Shown: positions 35,201 through 46,418, counted from the stretch's first letter. The stretch: 64,000 bases of DNA from Burkholderia sp. Bp9142 (GCF_003853415.1 NZ_QTPP01000011.1:1-64000); one strand, 5' to 3'. The notes: generated by a model not told the origin, from the letters alone. Numbers and translations: made by a program.

Positions 35201-35794
35201 TTACTGCGGGTCCGGCTGGCCCGGATCGACGTGCAGCGACTCGCCGATCGCGTAGAAGTTGCCGCCCGCGATGTAGTGCAGGCTGCGCAGCGCCGGATCG
35301 GCCGATTCGAAATACCAGTGACCGTCGCGGAACACGCGCGTGTCGGACCACGCGCCGACCACCTCGCCGATGAACAGGTCGTAGGTCTGCTGGTTGTGCG
35401 GCTCGGGAATCAGCTTGCACGCGAGCCAGCCGGAGCAGCCGGCGACGAACGGCAGGTCATGGCCTTCGACGTCGAACAGCGTGACGCCCGCGTCGCGCAG
35501 CTTGTCGGGCCGCTCGGCGAGACTGTGACTGCCGACCGCATGCGTGAGCTGCAGTTGCGCGGCCGTCGGCACCTGGATCACGAACGTGCCGCTGCGCTCG
35601 ACGAGCTCGCGCGTCTTCGCGGACTTGTCGAGCACGACCGTCAGTTTCGGCGGCAGGAAATCGAGCGCGCAGGCCCACGCGGCGGCCATCACGTTGTCGA
35701 CGCCGTCGTGGCGGGCAGACACGAGCACGGTCGGGCCGTGGTTGAGGAGACGGTAGGCTTTCTTCAGCTCCACCGGAGCGATGTGACGGTCCAT
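35201..35794 (-). CDS. flavin reductase family protein
   Basis: 197 aa from the ATG at 35794 (MDRHIAPVELKKAYRLLNHG). It has the FMN-binding split-barrel fold of the flavin reductase/FlaRed family: GPTVLVSARHDGVDNVMAAAW is the typical flavin-phosphate-binding start, and HYIAGGNFYAIGE is a typical ending. Such proteins reduce FMN with NAD(P)H for partner monooxygenases, or act alone. No partner oxygenase is adjacent. It is convergent with the LysR gene. Confidence 0.83.
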   Translation of the reverse strand: MDRHIAPVELKKAYRLLNHGPTVLVSARHDGVDNVMAAAWACALDFLPPKLTVVLDKSAKTRELVERSGTFVIQVPTAAQLQLTHAVGSHSLAERPDKLRDAGVTLFDVEGHDLPFVAGCSGWLACKLIPEPHNQQTYDLFIGEVVGAWSDTRVFRDGHWYFESADPALRSLHYIAGGNFYAIGESLHVDPGQPDPQ

Positions 35795-36319
35795 GCGAGT
35801 TTCCCTGGTGAGCGGCGCGATGCGCGCCGGCCGAAGGCCGCATTCTCGCACTCCACGCCGATCGCCGCCGACGCTGCGCAAGGCTGCGCGTGTCGTCCTG
35901 GGCGGCCGGCTGCGCGCGGTGTCGAGCGGCTGGTCGGCCGGAATCGCATGGCGGATGCCGGATGGCGGATTCATCGACACCGCGGCTGCGGCCGCCGTCA
36001 TCGTTTCCGGGCTGCACACCGGCGCCCCGTGCCGTTTTCCTTCCCATCGCTGCGCGATTCATTACCGTATTCGCGGCGCAACTGACGCGTGGCGTCAGTA
36101 TTGCGACTGCGATCAGCGCCGGCCTGCGCGCGAGAATCAGCCTTTTTTACCGATTCCATTGCGTCGCGCTGCGATACCGACGCCAGGGAGAATGCCCGAC
36201 AAGCGCGCGGGCAAATGCAAAGGAAAGTTTGACGCCAGCCATTTGCCTGCGCGCTATGGCACACTTCGCGTCTGCGTAATTTCCTTGCACCGGGCGGCCG
36301 GATTCCGCCCCATCCTGCC
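35795..36319. other. intergenic region, no gene seen
   Basis: 525 bp between the flavin reductase and the transglycosylase gene. Open frames here show no family-like sequence. The part 36050-36200 is less GC-rich and may carry the promoter of the gene at 36320. Confidence 0.4.
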
Positions 36320-37549
36320 ATGCCGCGTCAGACTGCCCGTTCGATCAGCCATGCCACGCCGAAGATCGCCGCGACGATCGCGCTGTCGTGCGCGCTGCAC
36401 GGGCTCGCGCGGGCCGACTGCCTCGACGACGCGGCCACGTTCCAGAAGGTGAGCGTGAGCCTGCTGCGCGGCATCGCGCAGGTCGAATCGGGGATGAATC
36501 CGAACGCCGTCAACACCAACACGAACGGCACCGTCGACATCGGCCTGATGCAGATCAACAGCACCTGGCTGCCGACGCTCGCGCGCGAAGGCATCACGCG
36601 GGAAAGCCTGTTCGATGCGTGCACCAACGCGTACGTCGGCGCGTGGATCCTGTCGCAGAACATCCGCCAGCTCGGCGCCAACTGGACCGCGATCGGCGCG
36701 TACAACGCCGCGTCGCCCGACAAGCGCCTCGCGTATGCCCGCAAGGTCTATGATGCAATCCGGACCATGCCGGATTCGCCGGATACTCCCATGCCCATCC
36801 TTCCACCCTCCTTTACGCCGCCGCAGCAGGTGCAGGCGTATAACCCGTTCGCGAGCCTGAGCGTGCCGGCGCCGCCGGTCACGCGTGCCCGCACGCTCGC
36901 GCCGGCCGCACCGCCGCCGCAGCCGCAAGGCGGGCCTGCCGGCCCGGCCGGCACGTACAACTTCGGCTGGACCGTCACGGGCGCCGACCAGGCCAAGCCG
37001 ACCCAGGTGTTCGACGACGGCGCGCGGATCTACGTGCAGTTCAGCGACATGAAGCATGTGCCGGCGATCTTCACCGAAACGTCGTCGGGCCGCGTGCTGA
37101 TGTCGTGGGAGCTGCAGTTCCCGTATGCCGTTCTGACGCGTCCCGCGCAAACGTTGATCTTCCAGCTCGGGCCGTTCGAAGCGCGCGCGCAGCGTGGCGC
37201 GGCGGGCACGATGATGCAGGCGGGGGCTGGAGCGGCAGCGGGAACGCAGCGTTCGGGCGCGGCGCCGGCAACGGCTGCCGCGGCACCCGCATCGAAACAG
37301 CCCGCGCATGCGCCGGCGAAGCGTACGGCTTCGGCCGATGCACTGTGGTATCTGAATACGCCGTCGACGTCGGGATCGGCATCGACCGCGAGCACCGCGA
37401 ATACGCCGACGACATCCAGCGCGCCCGCCACGTGGCCCACCGCGGTGACGTCGTCGAACACGCCGCCTGCCGCCTCGGCCCAGGCACCGGCCGCGGCGAC
37501 ACCAGCCACGCGCGTCAGCACCGACGCGCTCTGGTATATCTCGAAGTAA
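36320..37549 (+). CDS. lytic transglycosylase (VirB1-like) fused to VirB9/TrbG-like domain
   Basis: 409 aa. After a signal peptide (to about 32) comes a VirB1-type transglycosylase domain: catalytic Glu56 in QVESGMNPNAVN, then GLMQIN and GAYNA. A Pro-rich linker leads to residues 226-290, where PTQVFDDGARIYVQF, VPAIF and LIFQLG follow the pattern of the VirB9/TrbG C-terminal domain. A low-complexity Ala/Ser/Thr tail carries the motif DALWY twice (about 347 and at the very end). No other type IV secretion gene is nearby. The protein may link wall cutting to an envelope machine. Confidence 0.8.
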   Translation: MPRQTARSISHATPKIAATIALSCALHGLARADCLDDAATFQKVSVSLLRGIAQVESGMNPNAVNTNTNGTVDIGLMQINSTWLPTLAREGITRESLFDACTNAYVGAWILSQNIRQLGANWTAIGAYNAASPDKRLAYARKVYDAIRTMPDSPDTPMPILPPSFTPPQQVQAYNPFASLSVPAPPVTRARTLAPAAPPPQPQGGPAGPAGTYNFGWTVTGADQAKPTQVFDDGARIYVQFSDMKHVPAIFTETSSGRVLMSWELQFPYAVLTRPAQTLIFQLGPFEARAQRGAAGTMMQAGAGAAAGTQRSGAAPATAAAAPASKQPAHAPAKRTASADALWYLNTPSTSGSASTASTANTPTTSSAPATWPTAVTSSNTPPAASAQAPAAATPATRVSTDALWYISK

Positions 37550-37585
37550 CGGGCGCGCGCAGGGGTTCGCCAGCCGCCGCCGCGT

Positions 37586-37720
37586 TCACTTCGTCACGGT
37601 CGGTGCAAGTTCGGGCGTGTTCATATCGTCCGCCCATGGCAGGTCGGCCCTGCCGTTCACGCTGAAATGCACGCGCAGTCGCACGACGTCGACGATTCCG
37701 GCTGCGGGATCGCCCCATCG
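37586..37720 (-). pseudogene. possible C-terminal gene remnant
   Basis: One minus-strand frame, ending at the TGA at 37588-37586, reads VRLRVHFSVNGRADLPWADD and then MNTPELAPTVTK. It looks protein-like but has no start and is only about 45 codons long. It may be the tail of a lost gene. Nothing else is seen in 37550-37730. Confidence 0.25.
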
Positions 37721-37730
37721 GCACAACCCG

Positions 37731-38063
37731 TCACCCGCGCCGCACCCAGATCACCTTGCCGTCGCGCATGCCGAGATCGCGGCGCTCCTGCCGGTAATCC
37801 ATCGTGCCCGGCAACGACTTGCCGTCGCGCTCGAGCACGCGCCACAGGCAGCCGTCGAGCAGCGCGGCCGCATCGGCCTCGGTCTTGCCGATCAGCGCGT
37901 CGTCCGGCGTCGCATCCGCCTGGCACGCAGGCGCGGCGTTCGGCGCGGCGCCGCCGGCAGTGGCGTTGGGGTGCTTCACGTTCATGTCCGCACATCCTGC
38001 AAAGGTTGCGCTCGCAACGAGTGCGACGAGCATCGCGATCGTGTTCGTGTTCGTGTTCTTCAT
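37731..38063 (-). CDS. lipoprotein with I78 peptidase-inhibitor-like domain
   Basis: 110 aa. A lipoprotein signal is clear (lipobox FAGC, Cys24). After a low-complexity linker the C-terminal half (DALIGKTEADAAALL, PGTMDYRQERRDLG, GKVIWVRRG) follows the pattern of the I78 (elastase inhibitor-like) family, including the TMDYRxxR block. It is likely an outer-membrane-anchored periplasmic protein; inhibitor activity is inferred. Confidence 0.7.
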   Translation of the reverse strand: MKNTNTNTIAMLVALVASATFAGCADMNVKHPNATAGGAAPNAAPACQADATPDDALIGKTEADAAALLDGCLWRVLERDGKSLPGTMDYRQERRDLGMRDGKVIWVRRG

Positions 38064-38183
38064 CGGTTTCCCCCTGTCGCGGCCCGGCGTGCTGCCGGCC
38101 CCGCCTGCATGTTACCGCACGCAATGCGCGGCGAACGCGCAACACCGACGCATCGCGTGCGGCATGCGCGCGCCGGCGCCCAT

Positions 38184-38963
38184 TCAGAATTTGTAGGTCG
38201 CGCCGGCCATCCCGTAGTAGTTGCTGCGAGACTGGACGATCGGGCTGTCGCCGTGGCGCCCAAGCAACCGCGCCACGCCACCCGTCGCGAGCACCGACCA
38301 GTGCCGCGACAGGTTCCAGTGCCACGCGACCGACATCGTCGCGCTGTCGATCCCGCCGCGCGTCGAATACGGCCGGAAGCGGCTCGTCATCGACTGTGCA
38401 TCGGTCACGCCGTAGAACGTCTGCGCGTAGCGACCGGTGCCAGCATGCACGCTGCCCGTCACGACGATCTCGTGCTGCGCGGTCTTGAACACCGGCACCG
38501 CGAGATCGACGTGCCCCGACACGCCGCGCGACGTACGCGTCACCGGCGTGTCGACCGTGACGCTCAGTTCGGCCGCGTCGAACAGCGTCACACCTGCCCG
38601 CACGCCGACGAGCACCGAACCCGGAATCCGGCCCATCCCCTTCAGGTAGTCCGAACCCGGCAGGTCGAAGCGGTTCTCGTCCGCGCGGCCCGGATCGTAG
38701 CTGACCGCCGCCGACACGAACGCACCATGCGGCAGATCCAGCCGGTAGCCGGCCCCTTCCGCACTGTCGATGAAGAAGCCGTTGCCGAATTTCGCGGAAA
38801 ACCCCGGCGCCACGACGCCGCGATACTGGTTGCTCCCCTGGTAGCGCGGCGCGAACCCGCCGCCGAGCGAAATCGAATACTGGTTTTCCGCGTGGGCGGC
38901 GGCGGCAAGGGTCAGGCCGGCAAGCGGCACGCAATAGCGGGAGCGGCGAACGGTTGAGCGCAC
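38184..38963 (-). CDS. MipA/OmpV family outer-membrane protein
   Basis: About 259 aa if started at the GTG at 38963 (VRSTVRRSRYCVPLAGLTLA), which gives a proper signal peptide ending in AHA before ENQYSISLGGG. No ATG is available and the frame runs to 39050. The mature protein has the MipA/OmpV beta-barrel pattern with PRYQGS near the start and ends with the aromatic YYGMAGATYKF. MipA proteins can scaffold murein synthases and hydrolases. It is divergent from rstA, so it may be a target of that system. Confidence 0.8.
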   Translation of the reverse strand: MRSTVRRSRYCVPLAGLTLAAAAHAENQYSISLGGGFAPRYQGSNQYRGVVAPGFSAKFGNGFFIDSAEGAGYRLDLPHGAFVSAAVSYDPGRADENRFDLPGSDYLKGMGRIPGSVLVGVRAGVTLFDAAELSVTVDTPVTRTSRGVSGHVDLAVPVFKTAQHEIVVTGSVHAGTGRYAQTFYGVTDAQSMTSRFRPYSTRGGIDSATMSVAWHWNLSRHWSVLATGGVARLLGRHGDSPIVQSRSNYYGMAGATYKF

Positions 38964-39175
38964 GATATTCAGACAAGAGTGACGGAGCCCGAAGTCTAGG
39001 TGCCGCCATGCGCCGGGACTGTCCGGAATCTGCGGGGAATCTGTGCTCAATTGTGTTCGATTGTTCGCGATTGTCGTCCTGCTGCCCGGGCCGCCGGAAC
39101 GCCGGATAGAATTTGCGTGCCGTGCCGCGCATCCGCCTGCCGGGTGCAGGACGACACGCGCGTATCGAGGAGACC

Positions 39176-39901
39176 ATGTACGACAACCCGCTCAAATACC
39201 GTGTGCTGCTGATCGAGGACGACGACCGCCTCGCGCAGCTCGTGCGCGAATACCTCGACAACTATGAATTCGCGGTAACGGTCGTGCGGCGCGGCGACCT
39301 GGCCGTCGCGGCGGTGCGCGAGCACCAGCCCGCGCTCGTGATACTCGACCTGATGCTGCCGAATCTCGACGGGATGGAAGTGTGCCGGCGCATTCGCGCC
39401 TTCACCAACGTCCCGGTGCTGATTCTCACCGCGCGCGCGGACGTCTACGACCAGGTCGCGGGCCTCGAAACCGGCGCCGACGACTACGTGACGAAGCCGA
39501 TCGAGCCGCGCGTGCTGGTGGCGCGCGCCCGCGCGCTGCTGCGCCGCGCACAACCGGCCGCGACCGAAACACCCGCCGCCGCGCCCGACGCGCTGGTATT
39601 CGGCGAACTGACGATCTCGCCGCCGAACCGCACCGTCACGTGGCGCGGCGAACCGGTCGACCTGAAGACCGCCGAATTCAACCTGCTGCTGATCCTCGCG
39701 CGCGCGGCCGGCACCGTGCTGAGCCGCGACGACATCCTGAAGCAGTTGCGCGGGATCGAGTTCGACGGGCTCGACCGCTCGGTCGATTCCGGCATCTCGA
39801 AGCTGCGCCGCCGTTTCGAGGATGCGTCGTCGGAGCCGCACAAGATCAAGACGATCTGGGGCCGCGGCTACCTGTTCAGCCCTTCCGCGTGGGACGAATA
39901 A
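39176..39901 (+). CDS. rstA: response regulator RstA-like (OmpR family)
   Basis: 241 aa from the ATG at 39176, with GAGGAGA at 39167-39173 as ribosome-binding site. The receiver domain has the phosphorylation site Asp58 (VILDLMLP), acidic residues EDDD at 14-17 and the VTKP lysine. The C-terminal winged helix carries LRGIEFDGLDRSVDSGISKL and ends IWGRGYLFSPSAWDE, very like E. coli RstA. It abuts rstB with no spacing (TAAATG). Confidence 0.9.
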   Translation: MYDNPLKYRVLLIEDDDRLAQLVREYLDNYEFAVTVVRRGDLAVAAVREHQPALVILDLMLPNLDGMEVCRRIRAFTNVPVLILTARADVYDQVAGLETGADDYVTKPIEPRVLVARARALLRRAQPAATETPAAAPDALVFGELTISPPNRTVTWRGEPVDLKTAEFNLLLILARAAGTVLSRDDILKQLRGIEFDGLDRSVDSGISKLRRRFEDASSEPHKIKTIWGRGYLFSPSAWDE

Positions 39902-41302
39902 ATGCTGCGCCCGTTGATCAGGCTGTACCTCATCGTGATCCTGTGCGTCGCCGGATCGATCATGTTCATTCAGTTGTCGTTCGACCGGATCTTCTATGAT
40001 CGCGTCGCGCAAGCGCAGCGCGATTCGCTGACAACCTACGCGTTCGTGCTGAACGATTATCTGGAACGCCATCCGGGCGCGCAGCGCATGCTCGCGCTGC
40101 GCGAACTCGCGAAGCACGGCAACGAGGGATTCGGCTTCGTGACGATGGCCGATGCCCGCGCGCAATTGAGCGGCACGCCGCTGCGCGATCTCGACGCCGG
40201 CCGGATCGCGATCAGCTACGACGGCAAGGACTACTACATGCCACTCGCGGACGGCTCCGTTCTGCATGCGCGCCCGACCGAGGCAGCCGATCTCGACATC
40301 AAGATTTACGCCTACTTGCTGCTCGCGCTCGCCGCGCTGTTCGCGGTCGTGCTGTGGATCTCGTACCACTGGCGCGACCTGCGCAAGCTGCAGGCCGCCG
40401 CCCACGCATTCGGCGCGGGCAACCTGTCGACGCGCGTGAGGCTGTCCGGCCGCTCGAACATCTATGAGCTGTCGCAGCAGTTCAACGACATGGCCGAGCG
40501 GATCGAGGCATCGATCAAGCAGCAGCGCGAGATGATGCACGGGATCTCGCACGAGCTGAAGACGCCGCTCGCACGCCTCGAATTCGGGCTCGCGCTGCTC
40601 GCCGACTCCGACGAGAGCGGTCGGACACGCGAACGCCGCGACGAACTGCGGCGCGACGTGCGCGAACTCGACGACCTGGTGACCGAATTGCTGACGATCG
40701 GGCGGCTCGAACAAGGCGCAAGCGAACTCGCGCCGATGGACGTCATCGTCGAGGCGTTGATCGACAGCGTCGCCGGCAACGTCGCGAACGACGTCGCCGA
40801 TTGCGGCATCACGCTCGGCGTGTCGACGGCCGGCGCACCCGCCACTCACGTGTGCGATCCGAAACTCGTCGCACGCGCGCTGCTGAACCTGATCCGCAAC
40901 GGCGCACGCTATGCGGCGCGCACGGTCCTGCTGTCCGCGACGCACGATGCGTCCGGCGCACTGGTGCTGAGCGTCGACGACGACGGCCCCGGCATTCCGG
41001 TCGCCGAACGCGCGCGCGTGTTCGAACCGTTCCAGCGGCTCGATTCGAGCCGCGACCGGCAGACCGGCGGGTTCGGTCTCGGGCTCGCGATCGTGCGGCG
41101 CGTTGCGCTCGTGCACGGCGGCAACGTGCGGCTCGAGGATTCGCCGCTCGGCGGCGCACGCTTCGTGATTTCGCTGCCGGCGCGAACCCTGCCGGACTTC
41201 CTGGGCGACGCGCAGGCAAGTGCGGCACGCGGCCGGTGCGGCGTCGCCCGCGCGGCTTCATCGCTTCGACAAGCGGTTGCGCGGCCGCGCGACGACACAT
41301 GA
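39902..41302 (+). CDS. rstB: sensor histidine kinase RstB-like
   Basis: 466 aa. Two membrane helices (about 8-28 and 134-154) enclose a periplasmic sensor of about 105 residues. A HAMP domain leads to the dimerisation helix with phospho-acceptor His217 (GISHELKTPLARLEF). The ATPase domain has NLIRNGARYA, DDDGPGIP and GFGLGLAI motifs. The last 40 residues are Ala/Arg-rich and may be unstructured. In enterobacteria RstAB responds to Mg2+ limitation and acid; the signal here is not known. Confidence 0.9.
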   Translation: MLRPLIRLYLIVILCVAGSIMFIQLSFDRIFYDRVAQAQRDSLTTYAFVLNDYLERHPGAQRMLALRELAKHGNEGFGFVTMADARAQLSGTPLRDLDAGRIAISYDGKDYYMPLADGSVLHARPTEAADLDIKIYAYLLLALAALFAVVLWISYHWRDLRKLQAAAHAFGAGNLSTRVRLSGRSNIYELSQQFNDMAERIEASIKQQREMMHGISHELKTPLARLEFGLALLADSDESGRTRERRDELRRDVRELDDLVTELLTIGRLEQGASELAPMDVIVEALIDSVAGNVANDVADCGITLGVSTAGAPATHVCDPKLVARALLNLIRNGARYAARTVLLSATHDASGALVLSVDDDGPGIPVAERARVFEPFQRLDSSRDRQTGGFGLGLAIVRRVALVHGGNVRLEDSPLGGARFVISLPARTLPDFLGDAQASAARGRCGVARAASSLRQAVARPRDDT

Positions 41303-41342
41303 TGTGCCGCCCCCCGCTCGCCCGCTGCACACCGCCGGCCGC

Positions 41343-42383
41343 TCAGCGCCGGCGCAACAGCGCGACGAAGAACAGGCTGCCGAACAGCGCGGTCACGATG
41401 CCGATCGGCAAATCCTCCGGCGCCGCGAGCGTGCGTGCGGCGACGTCGGCCCATACGAGCAGGATCGCGCCCGTCAGCGCGGCGACCGGCAGCAGCCGGC
41501 CGTGCTCGGCGCCCACGACGCGGCGGCACAGATGCGGCGTCACGAGCCCGATGAAGCCGATCGCGCCGCTCACCGCGACCATTGCACCGGTCGCGAACGA
41601 CGCGACGACGAACACCTCACGCCGCATCCGGCCGCCCGACACGCCGAGCGCGGCGGCCGCGACGTCGCCCGACATCAGCGCATTCAGCTCGCGCCGCCGC
41701 GCATGGAGCGCACCGCCCGCGAGCACCGCGCACATGGCCGGCACCGGCAGCAGGTCCCAGCGCGCGAGCCCGACGCCGCCGAGCATCCAGAACAGCACCG
41801 ACGACGCGGCGCGCTGGTCGCCCAGATACAGCAGCAGGTTGCCGAACGCGGCCATCATGAACGACACGGACACGCCGGCGAGCAGCAGCCGGTCAGAGTC
41901 GAGCCGGCCGCGCCGGTACGCGAGCGCGACGACACACGCGGTCGCGGCCAGCGCACCCGCGAACGCGGCGGCCGACAGCGTGAACGGGCCCAATGCGGCG
42001 CCGGCCACCATCGTGACCGCAACGGCGCCGAGCATCGCGCCCGCGCTCACGCCGAGCAGGTGCGGATCGGCGAGACGGTTCGCGGTCGCCGCCTGCAGCG
42101 CGACGCCGACCGCCGCGAGCGTCGCGCCGACGATCGCGGCGAGCAGCGCGCGCGGCATCCGGATCAGCCAGACGATGCTGTCGTCGCCCGTGCCGGTTGC
42201 GAACGAAGCGGCCGCGCCGAACGCGGACGCGACGTGCGCTGCGACGATCCGCACCGCGACCGGCATCGCGATCGGCGCGGGGCCGAACGCGGCGGACACG
42301 ACGATCGATACCGCCAGCAGCGCCGTCAGCAACGGCAGCATCACGCGCGGGCCAAGCCGCGGCCCCCCGCCCCGCCCGCTCAT
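41343..42383 (-). CDS. FecCD/BtuC-type ABC transporter permease
   Basis: 346 aa with about ten membrane helices. The family signatures are present: RMPRALLAAIVGATLAAVGV, NRLADPHLLGVSAGA, and the ATPase-coupling GFIGLVTPHLCRRVVG. It moves an iron-chelate, cobalamin-like or similar ligand across the inner membrane. It is the last gene of the TonB operon and overlaps the binding-protein gene by 4 bp. Confidence 0.92.
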   Translation of the reverse strand: MSGRGGGPRLGPRVMLPLLTALLAVSIVVSAAFGPAPIAMPVAVRIVAAHVASAFGAAASFATGTGDDSIVWLIRMPRALLAAIVGATLAAVGVALQAATANRLADPHLLGVSAGAMLGAVAVTMVAGAALGPFTLSAAAFAGALAATACVVALAYRRGRLDSDRLLLAGVSVSFMMAAFGNLLLYLGDQRAASSVLFWMLGGVGLARWDLLPVPAMCAVLAGGALHARRRELNALMSGDVAAAALGVSGGRMRREVFVVASFATGAMVAVSGAIGFIGLVTPHLCRRVVGAEHGRLLPVAALTGAILLVWADVAARTLAAPEDLPIGIVTALFGSLFFVALLRRR

Positions 42384-43410
42384 CGCGACGGCCCGGCGAA
42401 CGCGGCCGGATACAGTGCGCGCGCCAGCGCCTCGACGGCCGCGACGTTCTCGGGGCCCGGCGTCGCCGCGTCGTACGGAATCACGACGAAGCGCCGGTCG
42501 CGGATCGCGGCGACGCGTGCGAGCGCCGGCTGGCTCAGCAGGAACTGCTGCTTCTGCGCGGCCGTCACGGCCGAGTAGTCGACGATCACGATCGCCTGCG
42601 GATCGCGCGCGACCACGCTTTCCCAGCTGACCTGCGTCCAGCTGCGCGGCAGGTCGTCCATCACGTTGCGCGCGCCGGCCGCGGCGAGCAGCGCGCTCGG
42701 CATCGCGAGCCCGCCCGCGGTCATCGGCTTGTCGGTGCCGCTGTCATAGACGAACACGCGCAGCGGCGCGGGACGTCCGATCGCGCGCGCCACCGCCGCG
42801 AGACGCGCGCGCATGCCGGCGACGACCTGCGCGGCGCGCGCGTCGACACCGAAGATCCGGCCGAGATTGGTCAGGTCGCGAAACATGTCGTCGAACGACG
42901 CGGGCGGCCGCTTCATCACGTGCGAGCACGACTCGGTCAGCTCATACGTGCGGATGCCGAACGGTGCGAGCGTCGCCGGCGTTACCGCGCCACCGACGTG
43001 CATCCCGTAGTTCCAGCCGGCGAGATAGAAGTCCGCGCGCGCGGCCGCCAGCACCTCGAGCGACGGATACTGCGCGGCCAGTTCCGGCACGCCGCGCAGC
43101 GCGTCGCGCACGCGCGCGGTGCCGGCCTTCCAGCCGCCGATACCGGTATAGCCGACGAGGCGGTCCTTCAGGCCGAGCACGAGCATCATCTCGGTCAGGT
43201 TCACGTCGTTGCTCACCGCGCGCGTCGGTGCGCGCTCGAACGTCAGGTCGCGATCGCAACTGCGCACGGTGACGGGATAGGCGCCGGCATGCGCCGCCGC
43301 GCAGCCGAGCACGGCGGCGGCGACCAGTCGGCGGCGAAGCAGGTGAGGAAACGGGCGGGAAAGCGACGAACGCCACGATCGGCGGCATGAAGCGGAAAAC
43401 GGCATGACGG

Positions 43411-43414
<4 letters not shown>
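42380..43414 (-). CDS. periplasmic binding protein of the TonB/ABC importer
   Basis: 344 aa from the ATG at 43414 (MTVMPFSASCRRSW), in ATGA overlap with the ATPase gene. A basic N-terminus and hydrophobic signal segment (about 24-45, ending AHAGA) precede a class III (BtuF/FhuD) binding fold with TPATLAPFGIRTYELTESC. It lacks a lipobox Cys at the cleavage site, so it is probably free in the periplasm. The ligand cannot be read from sequence. Confidence 0.87.
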
Positions 43415-44204
<790 letters not shown>

Positions 44205-44208
<4 letters not shown>

Positions 44209-46418
44209 CGGAAGCGCATCGTCGCGACGAGCTCCGCCGCGCGCGACGGGGCGAGCAGCCATTGCTCGCCGCCGTTCGAGGTCGTCACCGCATAGGTGCG
44301 GTTCGCGAGGTTGCGCAGGTAGAGTGCCAACTCGGTGCGCGAGCTTGGCTGCCAGCGCAGCGACGCGTCGAACACCGTATACGACGGTACCTTGAGCCGG
44401 TTCGCATCGTCGCCGTACGTCGCGCCGACGTAGCGCACGCCCGCATTCGCCTGCCAGCGCTCGGCGAACGCCCAGCCGAGCCACAGGTTCGCCGTCTGCT
44501 GCGGCACGCCGGTCGGCACGTTGCCCGCACGCGATACCGTGGTAGCGCCCACTTGCTGGTCGAATTCGTCGTAACGCGCGTGCAGCAATGCGACGTTCGC
44601 ATCGAGCGTCACGCCGTACGGCAGCCGTGCGCCGCCCGTCAGCTCGACACCGCGCGACGATTGCCGGCCGACCTGCCGGCGCAGCGCCGGATTGAACGGA
44701 TCGGTGCTCAACAGGTTCCGCTTCGTGATCTCGTACGCGGCGAGCGTCCAGTATGCGCGGCCGCCGAACAGCGACTGCTTGACGCCCGCTTCCCATTGCT
44801 CGCCGGTCGCGAGCCGGTAGCCGATCTGCGAGGCCGACAACGTGACGAGCGAGCCGACACCCTCCGCGCCGGTCGTGTACTGCGCGTACGCGGTGAGCGC
44901 CGGCGCGATCTCGAACACGAAGCCGGTGCGCCAGCCGACGTTCGCGAAGCGCTTGTCGAAGCCCGCGCCGGTGGCCGCCTGCTCGCGGCTGAATGCAATG
45001 TGGTCGTAACGCAGCCCGCTCACCCACGCAAGCCGCGGCAGCACCTCGAGGCGGTTCTCCGCGAACATCGCGACCTGGTTCGCGCGCGTGCTGAACTGCG
45101 GCACCGTCGGATCGTCGCTCGCGAATACGCCGGGGTCGAAGCCGTGCGCGGGAACCGTCGATTTGCCGCCGTACGGCGCATTGTTGGTGCCGGTGAACGT
45201 GATGCGGCTGAACTCGGCGCCGACGACGAAACGGTTCGCGCGGCCGAACAGCGTGCCGTCGAACCGCGCGCTCAGCCGGTCGCCGAGCTGCCGCTGGTGG
45301 TGACCGATGTCGAGATAGTCGCCGCGCGTGACGCGCCCCGTGCCGGGATCGAGCGCATACGCTTCCGCGTTGCGCCAGTGGCGGTTCGACGTCAGGTAGT
45401 AGAGCTGATTGTCGATCGTCACGCCCGGTGCGGGGCGGTAGCGCGCGGACAGGCGCGTCCAATGGTCGTAGTACGCGATCGACGCATCGCCGACGTTGTA
45501 GTTCAGCTTGCGCAGCGACGGATCGAGCACGCCGTTCGGTGCGGGCACGCCGTAGTACGTCTGCGGCATCTGGCGGCCGTAGTCGTAATCGAGCGTCAGC
45601 GCGAAGCGCGGGCTCACGTCGAGCCTCAGCGCGCCGCCGAGCGCGCTCGTGTGCGTATCGGCCCGTTCCGCGAGGCCGTTCGCACGCGCATCGCTCACGT
45701 AGAAGCGGTACGACAGCTGCGGCCCGAGCGCGCCCGTCGTATCGAACGCGACGCGCTTCGCGCCGTCGGCGCCCACGCCGACCTGCAGCGTCGTCTCGCG
45801 CGTGCGCTGCGGCCGCTTCGGCACGACGTTGACGACGCCGCCGATCGCGCCCTCCCCGTACAGCACCGACGCGGGGCCGCGCAGCACCTCGATGCGCTCG
45901 ACCGATCGCGTATCGAACGGAAACGTGATCGTGCCGGCCGCCGGCAAGAGCCGCACGCCGTCGAGCAGCGTCATCACCGATTCCTGCCCGCTGAAGCCGC
46001 GCACGCTCAATGCCGTGCCGCCCGTGCCGGGTGCCATCGCGCTCGCGAAACCCGCGGTGCGCGTCACCGCGTCGAGCACCGTGCGATCGCCGCGCGCGTC
46101 GATCATGTCGGCCGTGACCGTCTCGACGCTCGCGGGCGTGTCGAGGCTCGCGAGCCCGAGCCGCGAACCCGTTTCGAGCGGCTGCATGAGCGGGTCGGCC
46201 TCGGCCGCTGGCGCAGTGACGCTGATCGCCGGTAGCGCGTGCCGGTCCTCAGGCGCCGGCGTGACCGCTTCCGCGGCGAGCGCGCCGGAGCTCGCCACCG
46301 CACAACCCAGCAGCGTCGTGCACCCTCGTGCGGCACATGCGCGCCAGCCCCCGTGGTTGCGGTCCGATGCCGGATGGCGTCGGTCGCGCCGCGCCGGTCT
46401 GTTCCTGGTTTTCGTCAC
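44205..46418 (-). CDS. TonB-dependent outer-membrane receptor
   Basis: 737 aa. A long N-terminal signal region (to about 49) is followed by a TonB-box-like stretch (PAISVTAPA), the plug domain (LSVRGFSGQESVMTLLDGVRL, VERIEVLRGPASVLYGEGAIGGVVNVVPK) and a 22-strand barrel ending RAAELVATMRFR with terminal aromatic-arginine residues. It probably takes up a metal chelate (siderophore-type). It leads the four-gene operon receptor-ATPase-binding protein-permease, joined by three 4-bp overlaps. Confidence 0.93.

Noticed and set aside
37515..37724. Minus-strand 69-codon frame starting MPMGRSRSRN.
   Set aside because: Very Arg-rich, overlaps the end of the transglycosylase gene, and sits in a different frame from the more protein-like remnant at 37586.
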